A stretch of DNA of 64,000 nucleotides from Streptomyces marokkonensis (lineage in GTDB: Bacteria; Actinomycetota; Actinomycetes; Streptomycetales; Streptomycetaceae), in assembly GCF_008312835.1 (NCBI RefSeq), contig NZ_VSKS01000010.1, positions 1 through 64,000 of the forward strand, in the 5' to 3' direction. Below the pieces are notes generated by a model. That model searched no databases. It was given only the letters and a program-made list of their open reading frames with translations, and was not told the DNA's origin. A program made the position numbers and the translations under genes. Below are positions 1 through 8,758 of this stretch, one piece after another. Position 1 is the first letter of the stretch. The number at the start of each line of letters is the position of its first letter.

Positions 1-2
1 GT

Positions 3-215
3 GGCGGGGCCCTGGCCGCCGTGGGCGAGAAGGACTGGGAGAAGGAGGGCAAGGACGACAAGAAGGAGGATGAGTACGGCAAGCCGCACGGCGGGATGCG
101 CACGGGTGGCGGGGCCCTGGCCGCCGTGGGCGAGAAGGACTGGGAGAAGGAGGGCAAGGACGACAAGAAGGAGGAGGAGGAGTACGGCAAGCCGCACGGC
201 GGGATGCACACGGGC
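3..215 (+). repeat. Two tandem coding repeats, 105 and 108 bp
   Basis: Positions 3-107 and 108-215 are nearly identical direct repeats. The second carries one extra Glu codon in its acidic stretch. They encode the Lys/Asp/Glu-rich units of the surface protein, and more copies may lie upstream of the window. Confidence 0.85.
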
Positions 216-500
216 GGTGGCGCCCTGGCCGCCGTGAACGAGGAGGACTGGGGGACCGCCAAGGACCCGAAGTACGACCCCGAGACCTACAAGGACAAGG
301 GTGACTCGCACAGCGAGGACTCCTACGGCGGCAAGCAGGACAAGGACTGGAAGCACGAGAAGCCGCGCGGCGGCATGCACACCGGCGGCGGCGGACTCGC
401 CGAGCCCGGTGTCACCGCGGGCGGCCTGGCCGCACTCGCGGTCCTCGGCACCGGTGCCTACGCGCTGCGCCGCAAGAAGGCCACCGGGAACGTGGCCTGA
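3..500 (+). CDS. C-terminal part of repeat-bearing cell-surface protein (5' cut)
   Basis: The reading frame is open at the left edge, so the start lies outside the window. About 165 residues are seen. Two near-identical units of 35 and 36 residues (positions 3-107 and 108-215) are very rich in Lys, Asp and Glu. Each ends in a G-M-(R/H)-T-G-G-G motif, and a third, diverged unit follows. The C-terminus has a Gly/Ala/Val/Leu membrane segment followed by RRKK, the layout of a cell-wall sorting signal, with MHTGGG (codons from 375) where LPXTG or LAXTG would be. A class F sortase lies just downstream. A surface protein anchored by that sortase is likely; the function of the repeats is unknown. Confidence 0.75.
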   Translation, partial: GGALAAVGEKDWEKEGKDDKKEDEYGKPHGGMRTGGGALAAVGEKDWEKEGKDDKKEEEEYGKPHGGMHTGGGALAAVNEEDWGTAKDPKYDPETYKDKGDSHSEDSYGGKQDKDWKHEKPRGGMHTGGGGLAEPGVTAGGLAALAVLGTGAYALRRKKATGNVA

Positions 501-618
501 GTCATGCCCTGCGTCATAGCGGCCGGGGCCGTCCTACGTGCCGCGCGCGTCATGACGGCCCCGCTCGCTCTTCCGTGTGTCGTACCCCCTGCCGTGCCCG
601 AATGAGGTGGTTCCCCCG

Positions 619-1326
619 ATGCCGGCCAGTCCTCCCACCCCCCTCGAACCCGATCCGGCGTCGCCGACGAGGCGGAGACTGCGCGCCATAATGACGGCGG
701 TGTTCTGGACCGGGGCCGGCCTGGTGCTGGCCGCGACGCTGATGGGCGGCGGCGAGGATCCCCCTGACGACGCCCACGCGCCCCGCACACCCCCCGCCGT
801 CTCCGCGGCACCGTCCGGCTCCACCGAGCCGGCCGCGGGCGAGCCCGCTCCCCGCGAGTCGGCCGGCCGGCATCTGCCGCGGTCCGAGCCGACCCGGCTG
901 CTCATCCCCGGCATCGGCGTCGACGCGCCGTTCACCGACCTCGCCATCGGCGGCAAGGGGCAGCTCGAGCCGCCGCCGGCCCACGACACCAACCTGGTCG
1001 GCTGGTACGCCAAGGGTGTCTCCCCGGGAGAACGCGGTACGGCGATCGTCGCCGGGCACGTGGACACGAAGACGTCCCCGGCCGTGTTCGCACGGCTCAG
1101 CGAACTCGAGAAGGGGGACCGCTTCCGGGTCCTGCGCGCCGACGGCAGCAAGGCCACGTTCGTCGTGGACGAGACGGAGTCCTTCGACAAGGACGACTTC
1201 CCCGACGAGCGTGTGTACGCCGACACGCCGGACGCGCAGGTCCGGCTCATCACCTGCGCCGGCGACTACGACCGCGCCGCCAAGGACTACACGGAGAACC
1301 TGGTGGTCTTCGCCCACCTCGTCTGA
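619..1326 (+). CDS. Class F sortase
   Basis: 235 aa. An N-terminal membrane anchor (about residues 23-42) is followed by a Pro/Ala-rich linker and a sortase domain. The class F pattern PTRLLIPGIGVDAPF is present. The catalytic His is in AGHVDTK (H147), Cys in LITCAGD (C213), and a following Arg (R219) fits the third catalytic residue. Sortases are membrane-bound extracytoplasmic transpeptidases that join surface proteins to the cell wall or to each other. The ATG at 619 is chosen because GAGGTGG lies 8 nt upstream; an in-frame GTG at 577 has no such site. The neighbouring surface protein is the obvious candidate substrate. Confidence 0.88.
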   Translation: MPASPPTPLEPDPASPTRRRLRAIMTAVFWTGAGLVLAATLMGGGEDPPDDAHAPRTPPAVSAAPSGSTEPAAGEPAPRESAGRHLPRSEPTRLLIPGIGVDAPFTDLAIGGKGQLEPPPAHDTNLVGWYAKGVSPGERGTAIVAGHVDTKTSPAVFARLSELEKGDRFRVLRADGSKATFVVDETESFDKDDFPDERVYADTPDAQVRLITCAGDYDRAAKDYTENLVVFAHLV

Positions 1327-1340
1327 GCCGGCGGGAGTGG

Positions 1341-1371
1341 CTGCCCGGAAGGGGAGGGACCTTCCGGGCAG
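1341..1371. terminator. Hairpin terminator between convergent genes
   Basis: A perfect 12-bp stem (CTGCCCGGAAGG with its complement) encloses a 7-nt loop. It lies between the sortase stop and the mannanase stop on the other strand. There is no T-tract, as is usual in Streptomyces. It probably serves both directions. Confidence 0.75.
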
Positions 1372-1378
1372 CGGACTG

Positions 1379-3016
1379 TCAGGCCACGGAGCAGTCCGCG
1401 CCGTTGAGGCTGAACGCCGTGGGGCCGGGGTTCGCGGCGGACCGCGTGCCGGTGAAGCCGAGCGTGACCGAGCCGGACGCGGGGATCGACGCGGTGTACG
1501 AGGCGGAGGTGACCGTGACCTCGGCACCGCTCTGGGCCGGGGTTCCGCCCCACATGTGGGTGATCCGCTGGTCGGAGGGGAACGCCCAGCGCAGCGTCCA
1601 TCCGTCGACGGCCGAGCTTCCGGTGTTGCGCACGGTGACCTCGCCCTGGAAGCCGCCGGGCCACTCGCCGGTCACCCGGTAGCCCACCTCGCAGGCTCCC
1701 GTCGTGCCGCCCGGCGACGTGGTGACGGTCACCGTGCCCGAGCGCTGCGAGCGGTTGCCGGCGGCGTCCCGGGCGTAGACGGCGAAGGTGTACGAGGTGT
1801 TCGCGCCGAGGCCGGTGACGGTGGCGGAGGTGCCGGTCGTCGTGGTGACGGCGGACTCCGTGCCGCCGCTGATCCGCACGACGTCGTAGCCCGTGACACC
1901 GACCGCGTCGGTGGCGGCCCCCCAGTTCAGGGTCACGGACGACGCGGTCACCGCCGAGGCGCGCGGGGTGCCGGGAGCGGTCGGGGCCGTGGTGTCGTCG
2001 CCCGGGCCGGATCCGTAGACCGCCGCCTCCTCGGAGGTGGCGGCGATGCCGTTGGCGCCGTTGAAGAGGCGCTCGCCCCAGCTGGTCAGCCGGTCGGGAT
2101 CGAAGTCGGTGACCATGTCCAGGTACTCGACCCCGCCGCCGTTGCCGCTCCACGACCAGCCGAGATAGCCGAGGCCGAGCTGCTGGGTGACGGCCAGGAC
2201 GGTGTTCTCGTCGGGGTTGCCGTCGGAGTGGTCGTGACCGAACTCGCCCACCACGATCGGGAGTTTCGCGGCGACGAAGCGGCCCAGGTAGTCACTGATC
2301 TCGGCGGCGGTGTCGAAGACGCCGTACATGTGGATGGAGAAGACCGTGTTGGCGTCCGGGTCGGCGGCGAGGACCGAGGCGGCGTTGTCGCGCATGGTGA
2401 ACGCCCAGTCCTGGCCCCAGTTGGGGGCGTCGACCATGAGCGTGTGGCCGAAACCGGCGCCGCGCAGCTTCTGGATCGCCGCCTTGGTGTCGGCCGTCCA
2501 GGCCGTGTAACCGCTGTTGCCGTGCGGCTCGTTGCCGATGTTGACGACGACGTAGTCCTCCTGGCCGGTCAGGGCGCTCTGCACGCTGATCCAGTAGTCG
2601 GCCGCGCGGGAGAGGGTGACCGCTCCGCTCTGCTCGCCGTAGCCGGTGGTGTCGTGCACCTCCAGCACACAGATCAGCCGGTTCTGCTTGCACTGCGCGA
2701 CCACGTTCGCCACGTCGGCGGTGTCGTTGCGGGTCCAGCGGTCACCGCTGGAGAGGACGACGCGCACGGTGTTGGCGCCCTTGGCCTTGATGTGGGCCAG
2801 CGAGCCGATCCGGTCGGCGTACCAGGTGTGCGCGTGGTTGACACCGCGCATCACGAAGTCGTTCCCGGACGCCTCGAGGAGCCGGCCATTCTCCACCCGC
2901 AACCCGGTGGGTGCCGCGTGGGCCGCGGGGGTGAGGGCGAGGAGCGGGAGGAGGAGTCCCAGCAGGGCGGCGAGGAGGCCCGCGGTGCGTGGGACGGTGC
3001 GTTCGGGGGATCTCAT
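1379..3016 (-). CDS. Secreted GH5 beta-mannanase/endoglucanase with FN3 and CBM2
   Basis: 545 aa. A signal peptide (about residues 1-32, ending AAHAA) is followed by a GH5 catalytic domain, an FN3 domain (about 343-430) and a C-terminal CBM2 (about 445-545) that would bind cellulose. The motif RGVNHAHTWY resembles GH5_8 mannanases of the Streptomyces ManA type. The acid/base Glu is in NIGNEPHG (E163) and the nucleophile in VVGEFGHD (E258). The likely reaction is endo-hydrolysis of beta-1,4-mannan outside the cell; endoglucanase activity is the alternative. The ATG at 3016 has GGAG 6 nt upstream and begins the signal peptide; longer in-frame starts add unlikely sequence. It lies behind the CBM2 esterase on the same strand and may share its regulation. 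Confidence 0.85.
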   Translation of the reverse strand: MRSPERTVPRTAGLLAALLGLLLPLLALTPAAHAAPTGLRVENGRLLEASGNDFVMRGVNHAHTWYADRIGSLAHIKAKGANTVRVVLSSGDRWTRNDTADVANVVAQCKQNRLICVLEVHDTTGYGEQSGAVTLSRAADYWISVQSALTGQEDYVVVNIGNEPHGNSGYTAWTADTKAAIQKLRGAGFGHTLMVDAPNWGQDWAFTMRDNAASVLAADPDANTVFSIHMYGVFDTAAEISDYLGRFVAAKLPIVVGEFGHDHSDGNPDENTVLAVTQQLGLGYLGWSWSGNGGGVEYLDMVTDFDPDRLTSWGERLFNGANGIAATSEEAAVYGSGPGDDTTAPTAPGTPRASAVTASSVTLNWGAATDAVGVTGYDVVRISGGTESAVTTTTGTSATVTGLGANTSYTFAVYARDAAGNRSQRSGTVTVTTSPGGTTGACEVGYRVTGEWPGGFQGEVTVRNTGSSAVDGWTLRWAFPSDQRITHMWGGTPAQSGAEVTVTSASYTASIPASGSVTLGFTGTRSAANPGPTAFSLNGADCSVA

Positions 3017-3057
3017 GGCGGCTCCAGTGAGTGGGATGGGAGGGGGGATCGGATCTG

Positions 3058-3117
3058 CGTGCGTGCCGTGCGTGCCGTGCGTGCCGTGCTGCCGTGCGTG
3101 GCGTGCGTGCCGTTCGT
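3058..3117. repeat. Short 9-bp tandem repeat in mannanase leader
   Basis: GTGCCGTGC-like units recur with a 9-bp period, some imperfect, between the esterase stop and the mannanase start. It is noncoding. Its role is unknown; it could be replication slippage or a leader RNA structure. Confidence 0.6.
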
Positions 3118-4217
3118 CAGGCGGCGGCTGTGACCGCGCAGCCGACGGTCGCGGCCGGGGAGGCGGAGGTTGCCGGTGCGGTGGCGATGAGGCCGAAGGC
3201 GGCGCTCGCACCGGGGGCGAGGGTGCCGTTCCAGCCCGCGTCGGTGACGGTGGCCGTGCCGTCGGTGGCCGTGCCGAGGGTGCCGTTCCAGACCTGGGTG
3301 ACGCGGGCGCCGTCGGCCGGTGCGACCGTCACCGTCCAGCCCGTGACGGGGGTGGCCGAGGTGTTGGTCACCGTCACCTCGGCCTGGTAGCCGCCCTGCC
3401 AGGCGGAGACGGCCCGGAAGGATGCGGTGCAGGCGGGCTCGTCGCCCGGATCGCCGGGATCATCCGGGCCGCCCGGGACGCCCTCCTCCAGGAGTGCGGC
3501 CAGGGCCGGGAACCAGCGGGCGGCGATCTTCTCGTCGCCGGCGGCGTTCGGGTGCACGCCGTCGTAGGTGTCGAGGGCGGTGTCGAAGCCCGTCCACTGG
3601 TCCACCACGCTCACCGGTGAGCGGCTGGTGCCCGTCGCCGCGGCCCACCCGGGGATGCGGGCGTTGAAGTCGGCGACGCGCTGGGCGCAGGCGGCGCACG
3701 AGGCGGGGTTCATGGGAATGAGCTGGGCGACCACCACACGCATGTCGGGGTTGGACGCCCGCATCTGCGCGACCAGCTCGGTGTAGGCGGCGAGAACGCG
3801 GTCGGGGGAGACGTTGCTCCAGACGTCGTTCGTCCCGAAGTGCATGACAACGATGTCCGGACGCGTCACGGCAAGTCGTGCGGGCAGCAGGTCCCGGTCG
3901 GCGACCTGGGTGACCAGCTCACCGCCGTGGCCCTCGTTGTCGCCGTCGTGCTCCACGCCGCAGCCCTGTTCGGGCAGGGTGCCGACGAAGTCGATGTCCG
4001 TGTGGCCGGCGTCCAGCAGCCGGTTCCACAGCACCGCCCGCCAGCAGCCGGGCGAGCCGGTGATGGAGTCGCCGAGCGGCATGATGCGCACCGGCGCGGC
4101 CGCGTCCGGAGCGGCTGCCGCGCCCGGCGCCAGGATCAGTCCGAGGGGCAGGAGCAGGGTGGCGAGCAGGCCGAGGAGCGGAAGCGTACGTAAGCGCAGG
4201 AGGCGGGTGTCGCGCAT
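3117..4217 (-). CDS. Secreted SGNH/GDSL esterase (CE3-like) with CBM2
   Basis: 366 aa. A signal peptide ends near residue 40 (GAAAAPDAA). The SGNH domain shows GDSI (nucleophile S51), FGTND (block III) and DGVHPN (block V, D219 and H222). A Gly/Pro/Asp linker and a C-terminal CBM2 follow. The pattern fits CE3 carbohydrate esterases such as acetyl xylan esterase. It would deacetylate hemicellulose while bound to cellulose. The ATG at 4217 has AAGGGGAA upstream. A perfect CebR-type operator lies 21-34 nt before the start, which places the gene under cellobiose-responsive control by inference. Confidence 0.82.
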   Translation of the reverse strand: MRDTRLLRLRTLPLLGLLATLLLPLGLILAPGAAAAPDAAAPVRIMPLGDSITGSPGCWRAVLWNRLLDAGHTDIDFVGTLPEQGCGVEHDGDNEGHGGELVTQVADRDLLPARLAVTRPDIVVMHFGTNDVWSNVSPDRVLAAYTELVAQMRASNPDMRVVVAQLIPMNPASCAACAQRVADFNARIPGWAAATGTSRSPVSVVDQWTGFDTALDTYDGVHPNAAGDEKIAARWFPALAALLEEGVPGGPDDPGDPGDEPACTASFRAVSAWQGGYQAEVTVTNTSATPVTGWTVTVAPADGARVTQVWNGTLGTATDGTATVTDAGWNGTLAPGASAAFGLIATAPATSASPAATVGCAVTAAA

Positions 4218-4237
4218 GGATTCCCCTTCCCTGGAGG

Positions 4238-4251
4238 TGGGAGCGCTCCCA
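4238..4251. promoter_or_regulatory. CebR operator (14-bp palindrome)
   Basis: The sequence TGGGAGCGCTCCCA is a perfect palindrome and is identical to the known CebR box of Streptomyces, where cellobiose or cellotriose releases the LacI-family repressor. It lies just upstream of the CBM2 esterase ribosome-binding site, so a bound repressor would block transcription. Confidence 0.9.
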
Positions 4252-4332
4252 TGTCCGACATGAAGCCACTCTTGTCGCTGACGCGTCAAGAGGCTGGGCG
4301 GGATGCGGTACGAGCGCCGCCCCGTCCGTACG

Positions 4333-4369
4333 CCGTCGGGGCGCGGCTTCCCGAGCCGCGCCCCGACGG
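4333..4369. terminator. Strong hairpin terminator after tctA
   Basis: A perfect 16-bp stem (beginning CCGTCGGGGCGCGGCT) has a 5-nt loop and lies 17 nt beyond the tctA stop. It also insulates the divergently placed CebR-controlled esterase promoter from tct read-through. Confidence 0.85.
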
Positions 4370-4386
4370 TCGAAACCGGTGTTCGA

Positions 4387-5880
4387 TCAGGTCCGGGGGT
4401 TCCTCCGGGGCAGTGCCCCGCGCACCAGCGGCCACGCGAGGAGGAGGGCCACGACCGCGTAAACAATCACCGAGAACGGGGTGTTGACCAGACCCGTGAC
4501 GCTGCCGTCGCTGATCTGCAGGGCGCGCCGGAGCTGCTGCTCGGCGGCCGGGCCGAGGATGACCCCGATGACGGCCGGCAGCACCGGCAGCCCGTAGCGA
4601 CGCATCCCGAAACCGATCAGACCGATGATCAGCAGGATCACCAGGTCGATCACCTCACCCCCGACCGCGTACGCGCCCACCGCCGCGAAGAACATGATCC
4701 CGGCGTAGAGGTACGGCCGCGGGATGCGCAGCAGCTTCGCCCACACCGGTGCCAGCGGCAGGTTGAGGGCGAGCAGCAGCACCATGCCGACGAACAGCGA
4801 GGCGATGAGACCCCACACCAGGTCCGGTTCGCGTTCGAACAGCAGCGGGCCGGGCTGGATGCCGTACTGCTGGAACGCGGCCAGCATCACCGCCGCGACC
4901 GCCGTGGTCGGCAGCCCCAGGGTCAGCATGGACACCAGCGTTCCCGCCGCCGAGGCCGACGCCGCCGACTCCGGGCCCGCGACGCCCTCGATGGCGCCCT
5001 TGCCCCACTCGTCCTGGTGCTTCGACAGCCGCTTCTCCGTGACGTACGACAGGAAGGTCGGGATCTCCGCACCGCCCGCCGGGATCGCACCGAACGGGAA
5101 GCCGATGAACGGGCCGCGCGCCCAGGACTTCCAGGTGCGCCTCACATCCGCGCGGCCCAGCCACGGCCGCCCCACCGGAATCGGGTCCGGCGGCCGGCGC
5201 CTGAGATGCGCGGCGACCCACAGCGCCTCACCGATGGCGAACAGGCCCACCGCGACGATCACCACGTCGACGCCGTCCGCGAGCTGCAGCGAACCGAACG
5301 TCAGCCGCTGCTGGCCGGTCATCCGGTCCAGGCCCACCAGACCGATCGTCAGGCCGATCAGCAGGGAGGCCATGCCGCGGATCCGGGAGGAGCCGAGCAC
5401 CGACGTCACGGCGATGAACGCCAGCACCATGATGGCGAAGTAGTCCGGCGCGCCGATGTCCACCGCCAGGTCGGCGACCGCCGGTGCCAGCGCCACCAGC
5501 AGGACCGTGCCCACCATTCCGCCCGCGAAGTGCCCGATCGCGGCGGCCGCGAGGGCCTGCGCGCCGCGCCCCGCCTTGGCCATGGGGTTGCCCTCCATGG
5601 CCGCCACCACGGCGGCGCTCTCACCGGGCGTGTTCAGCAGGATGGAGGTCGTCGAACCGCCGAACATCGCACCGTAGTAGATGCCCGCGAACATGATGAA
5701 CGCGCCGGTCGGCTCGAGTCCGTACGTCACCGGCAGCAGCAGTGCCACCGCCATCGCCGGGCCGATACCGGGCAGCACACCGATCGCCGTGCCGAGCAGC
5801 ACGCCCACGGCCGCCCAGAGCAGATTGAGCGGGGTGAGCGCCGTACCGAAGCCGTCCATCAGGGAGTTGAGGGCGTTCAT
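4387..5880 (-). CDS. tctA: Tripartite tricarboxylate transporter, large membrane subunit TctA
   Basis: 497 aa, with about 11-12 hydrophobic segments. The family signatures [17 protein letters not shown] near the N-terminus and the internally related [17 protein letters not shown] are both present. TctA forms the channel of the TTT secondary transporter, which is driven by ion gradient and takes substrate (citrate or related carboxylates) from binding protein TctC. It is the last gene of tctC-tctB-tctA; its ATG lies 1 nt beyond the tctB stop, so the genes are translationally coupled. The substrate cannot be told from sequence. Confidence 0.93.
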   Translation of the reverse strand: MNALNSLMDGFGTALTPLNLLWAAVGVLLGTAIGVLPGIGPAMAVALLLPVTYGLEPTGAFIMFAGIYYGAMFGGSTTSILLNTPGESAAVVAAMEGNPMAKAGRGAQALAAAAIGHFAGGMVGTVLLVALAPAVADLAVDIGAPDYFAIMVLAFIAVTSVLGSSRIRGMASLLIGLTIGLVGLDRMTGQQRLTFGSLQLADGVDVVIVAVGLFAIGEALWVAAHLRRRPPDPIPVGRPWLGRADVRRTWKSWARGPFIGFPFGAIPAGGAEIPTFLSYVTEKRLSKHQDEWGKGAIEGVAGPESAASASAAGTLVSMLTLGLPTTAVAAVMLAAFQQYGIQPGPLLFEREPDLVWGLIASLFVGMVLLLALNLPLAPVWAKLLRIPRPYLYAGIMFFAAVGAYAVGGEVIDLVILLIIGLIGFGMRRYGLPVLPAVIGVILGPAAEQQLRRALQISDGSVTGLVNTPFSVIVYAVVALLLAWPLVRGALPRRNPRT

Positions 5881-5881
5881 G

Positions 5882-6469
5882 TCACAGCACTCCCATCAGC
5901 GGACCACCGGGCAGCGGCACTCCGAGCAGGTTGTTGAACACGGCGTAGGTGACGAAGGAGACCACCGCCGCGATCAGCGGGTCGCGGTCGAATCTGCGGC
6001 TGCCGAGCGCGAAGGCCGCCCCCCAGAACAGCAGCGCGCCCGCGATCGGGAAGCCGAGCGGCTCGATGAGGACGGCGGTGCCGAGGAACACCCCGGCCAG
6101 CAGCACCACCGTGCGCCAGTCGGCGGGTTCGGACAGGTCGATGTCCTCCCCGGTCCCGGCCTGGCCCCGGCCGCCGCGCAGTACGTCGACGGCCAGGAGT
6201 GCGGCGACGACGAGCAGGCCGGTGCCGACGCCGAGGGGTACGGTCCTCGGGCCGACGGGACCGCGCTGGGTGATGTCGACGTCCATGGTGAGCGCGTCGG
6301 TCAGTACCAGCACGCCCAGGGCCAGCAGCAGGACGCAGACGCCGAGTTCGGAATGGTCACGGAGCCAGGAGCGGCGTTCGGAGGCGGGCGCCGGGGTCTT
6401 GTCCGTGGACGTGGACGTGGTCGTGGTGGAGGCCGAGGGCGGCGTCGGGGGTGGGGTCGGGGTCGTCAC
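5882..6469 (-). CDS. tctB: Tripartite tricarboxylate transporter, small membrane subunit TctB
   Basis: 195 aa. A Thr/Pro/Ser-rich cytoplasmic N-terminus precedes four hydrophobic segments of the TctB family. The GTG start at 6469 overlaps the tctC stop as GTGA, typical of coupled operon genes. It is the small partner of TctA. Longer in-frame starts would run into tctC and look noncoding. Confidence 0.88.
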   Translation of the reverse strand: MTTPTPPPTPPSASTTTTSTSTDKTPAPASERRSWLRDHSELGVCVLLLALGVLVLTDALTMDVDITQRGPVGPRTVPLGVGTGLLVVAALLAVDVLRGGRGQAGTGEDIDLSEPADWRTVVLLAGVFLGTAVLIEPLGFPIAGALLFWGAAFALGSRRFDRDPLIAAVVSFVTYAVFNNLLGVPLPGGPLMGVL

Positions 6470-7461
6470 AGTCCCAGCTCCTTCAGTACCGAGACCACGC
6501 GCTTGTCCTCGGCGTCCAGGAACGCCCCGAACTTCTCGCCGGTCAGGAAGGCGTCGTCCCAGCCGTTGCGCTCCAGGGACTCCCGCCACTCCTTCGAGTC
6601 GTGCAGCTCCTCCACCAGGCGCACGAGCTTGCCGCGCTCGGCCTCCGTGAGGCCGGGCGGCGCGACGATGCCGCGCCAGTTGGTGAAGTCCACGTCGTAG
6701 CCCGCCTCCCGCAGTGTGGGCGCGTCGAGTCCCGCGACACGCTCCGGACCGGTGACCGCGAGCAGTCGCAGCTCACCCGACGTGATCTGGTCGAGGTACT
6801 CACCGACGCCGGAGACGCCGAAGGCGACCTTGCCGCCGAGAATCGAGGCGAGGAGCTCGCCGCCGCCGTCGAAGGGGATGTAGTTGACCTGCTTCGGCGG
6901 GATGCCGGAGGCCCGCGCCATCAGCATCGGCGCGAGGTGGTCGGGCCCGCCGGGGGAGGACCCGCCGCCCACCGGGAGCTTGCCGGGGTTCTCCTTCCAG
7001 GCCGCGATGAGGTCGTCGATCGTCCTGTAGGGGGAGTCCTTTCCGACCACCACGACGTCCTGCTCCTCGGTGAGCCGGGCGATCGGGGTGGTGTCGCCGA
7101 GGGTCTTCGGGGCGTCGTTGGAGCGGACGGCCCCGACCACGCCCAGGCCCATCGACATGGCGAGCTTGCCGTTGCCGTGCTCGCTCACCAGCCGGCTCAG
7201 GCCCACCGTGCCGCCGGCCCCGGGCAGGTTGAACACCTCGACGGAGTGGGTGAGCCCGGCGTCCTCGGCGTTCCTCGCGGCCGTACGGGCCGTGATGTCG
7301 TAGCCGCCGCCGGGCGAGTTGGGAACCATGAGACGCAGGCCCGGGATCTGTGTGCCGCTCTCGGAGCCGCTGCCGGTCGTGAGCAGCGGCGGGCCCACGA
7401 GTACGAGCACGGCGGCCCCGAGCAGGGCGAGGGGTGTGCGCAGGCGCACGAGTGCCACCAC
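6466..7461 (-). CDS. tctC: Tripartite tricarboxylate transporter substrate-binding protein TctC
   Basis: 331 aa. An N-terminal hydrophobic segment without a lipobox Cys is followed by a periplasmic-binding-type domain. The TctC signature PNSPGGGYDITAR and the GAGGTVGLS, GGGSSPGGPDHL and TNWRGIVAPPGLT regions are visible. It would bind carboxylate outside the membrane and deliver it to TctAB. The GTG at 7461 is the longest credible start, but GTG at 7449 has AGGTGG at better spacing. It is the first gene of the operon and lies divergent from a CitB-type response regulator that probably controls it. Confidence 0.9.
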   Translation of the reverse strand: MVALVRLRTPLALLGAAVLVLVGPPLLTTGSGSESGTQIPGLRLMVPNSPGGGYDITARTAARNAEDAGLTHSVEVFNLPGAGGTVGLSRLVSEHGNGKLAMSMGLGVVGAVRSNDAPKTLGDTTPIARLTEEQDVVVVGKDSPYRTIDDLIAAWKENPGKLPVGGGSSPGGPDHLAPMLMARASGIPPKQVNYIPFDGGGELLASILGGKVAFGVSGVGEYLDQITSGELRLLAVTGPERVAGLDAPTLREAGYDVDFTNWRGIVAPPGLTEAERGKLVRLVEELHDSKEWRESLERNGWDDAFLTGEKFGAFLDAEDKRVVSVLKELGL

Positions 7462-7580
7462 CTGTCGGTCGGTCGTCTGGGATCACGCCAGGCCCTGTGG
7501 GGGGAGGGTGACGCGGGCCACATGGTGCCCGCGCCGCGGCCGGCTGTCGCGCTTGCGGAACCAATGGAAGTTGTGGTCAT

Positions 7581-7602
7581 TGCGTCAGCGCCAGTGCGTC
7601 AG
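7581..7602. promoter_or_regulatory. Candidate response-regulator site: TGCGTCAG direct repeats
   Basis: TGCGTCAG occurs at 7581-7588 and 7595-7602, 14 bp apart, upstream of tctC in the divergent region. Paired direct repeats are common response-regulator sites. The assignment is inference only. Confidence 0.35.
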
Positions 7603-7710
7603 TGGTGCACGTCTCTTTCCCCGGCCGCAGGTGGGGGCCATGATGGGCGGCTCCGGCACCGTGTGCGGCGTCGCGCCGCGCCCGGCCGGGTCCGGTGGCC
7701 GTCGTTGGGG

Positions 7711-7830
<120 letters not shown>

Positions 7831-7864
7831 CCTCGACGACGCGGTGGCGGAAGGAGCGGAATCG

Positions 7865-8641
7865 ATGAGCGGCACGCGAGGCGGGCGGTCCGTGCCCGCG
7901 GCCGTCGACGCCATTGATGTGCTGGTGGTCGACGACGACTTCAGGGTGGCCCGGGTGCACCGCGCCTACGTCGAACGACTCGACGTGTTCCGGGTCGTCG
8001 GTGTCGCGGGAAGTGGTGAGCAGGCCATCGCCGCCGTCGACGAGCTCCGCCCCGATCTGGTTCTGCTCGACCTCTACCTGCCCGATCTCTTCGGGCTCGA
8101 TGTCATACCCCGCCTGCGCACCGCCGGGCACGAGTGCGACGTGATGGTCATCAGCGCCGCCCGGGAGGCGGATGCGGTGCGCGGCGCGGTGCGGCACGGC
8201 GTGGTCGATTACCTGCTCAAGCCCTTCGACTTCGAGGACCTGCGGGGGCGGCTCGAGCGGTATGCCGTGCAGCGCGGGCGGATGCGGGACACGGTGGTGC
8301 GCGGGCAGGCGGACGTCGACCGGGTCCTGGCGGGGGCTGCGGTGCCCGCGTCGCCGGTGCTGCCCAAGGGGATGAGCGCGGAGACCGCGGGGCTGATCGA
8401 ACGGACCCTGCGGGAGGCGGACGGCAGTCTGTCCGCGACCGAGTGCGCCGGTCTGACGGGTGTTTCGCGGGTCAGTGCCCGGCGGTACCTGGAGTACTTC
8501 CATGCGGCGGGCAGCGCGGAGGTGTCGTTGCGGTACGGGGCCACGGGGCGGCCGGAGCGGCGGTACCGGTTCGTGGGGGCCGGGAGTGGACGGGGCGGAC
8601 GGGGTGGGGCGCTGCGGTCCGGGGATGAGGCGCGGGTGTAG
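7865..8641 (+). CDS. CitB/DcuR-type response regulator (no partner kinase seen)
   Basis: 258 aa. The N-terminal receiver domain has the acidic pocket LVVDDDF, phosphoacceptor D69 in LVLLDLYLPD, and K119 in YLLKPF. A linker and a C-terminal helix-turn-helix (about residues 175-240, GLTGVSRVSARRYLEY) follow. This is the CitB/DcuR class that controls di- and tricarboxylate uptake. The ATG at 7865 has AAGGAG upstream. It diverges from tctCBA, which it likely activates. Such regulators normally sit beside a CitA-like sensor kinase, and neither flank holds one. Confidence 0.88.
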   Translation: MSGTRGGRSVPAAVDAIDVLVVDDDFRVARVHRAYVERLDVFRVVGVAGSGEQAIAAVDELRPDLVLLDLYLPDLFGLDVIPRLRTAGHECDVMVISAAREADAVRGAVRHGVVDYLLKPFDFEDLRGRLERYAVQRGRMRDTVVRGQADVDRVLAGAAVPASPVLPKGMSAETAGLIERTLREADGSLSATECAGLTGVSRVSARRYLEYFHAAGSAEVSLRYGATGRPERRYRFVGAGSGRGGRGGALRSGDEARV

Positions 8642-8719
8642 TGCTGGTGGGGCTGCGGCTGGTGAGCCCGGGGAGGTGGGGTTGTCTCCGGTGGGGGAGG
8701 GGCCTAGGGTCAGGGTTTG

Positions 8720-8733
8720 AGAAAGCGCTTTCT
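8720..8733. promoter_or_regulatory. LacI-family-type operator palindrome
   Basis: AGAAAGCGCTTTCT is a perfect 14-bp palindrome with the central CG typical of LacI/GalR operators. It lies 25 bp before the start of the oxidoreductase gene. No LacI-family gene is in the window, so the regulator is encoded elsewhere. Confidence 0.7.
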
Positions 8734-8758
8734 AATTGAACGTTCCGAGGAGCGCCGC

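Noticed and set aside
3-215. CRISPR-type or mobile repeats at the left edge
   Set aside because: The repeats are in-frame coding units of 105-108 bp in a surface protein.
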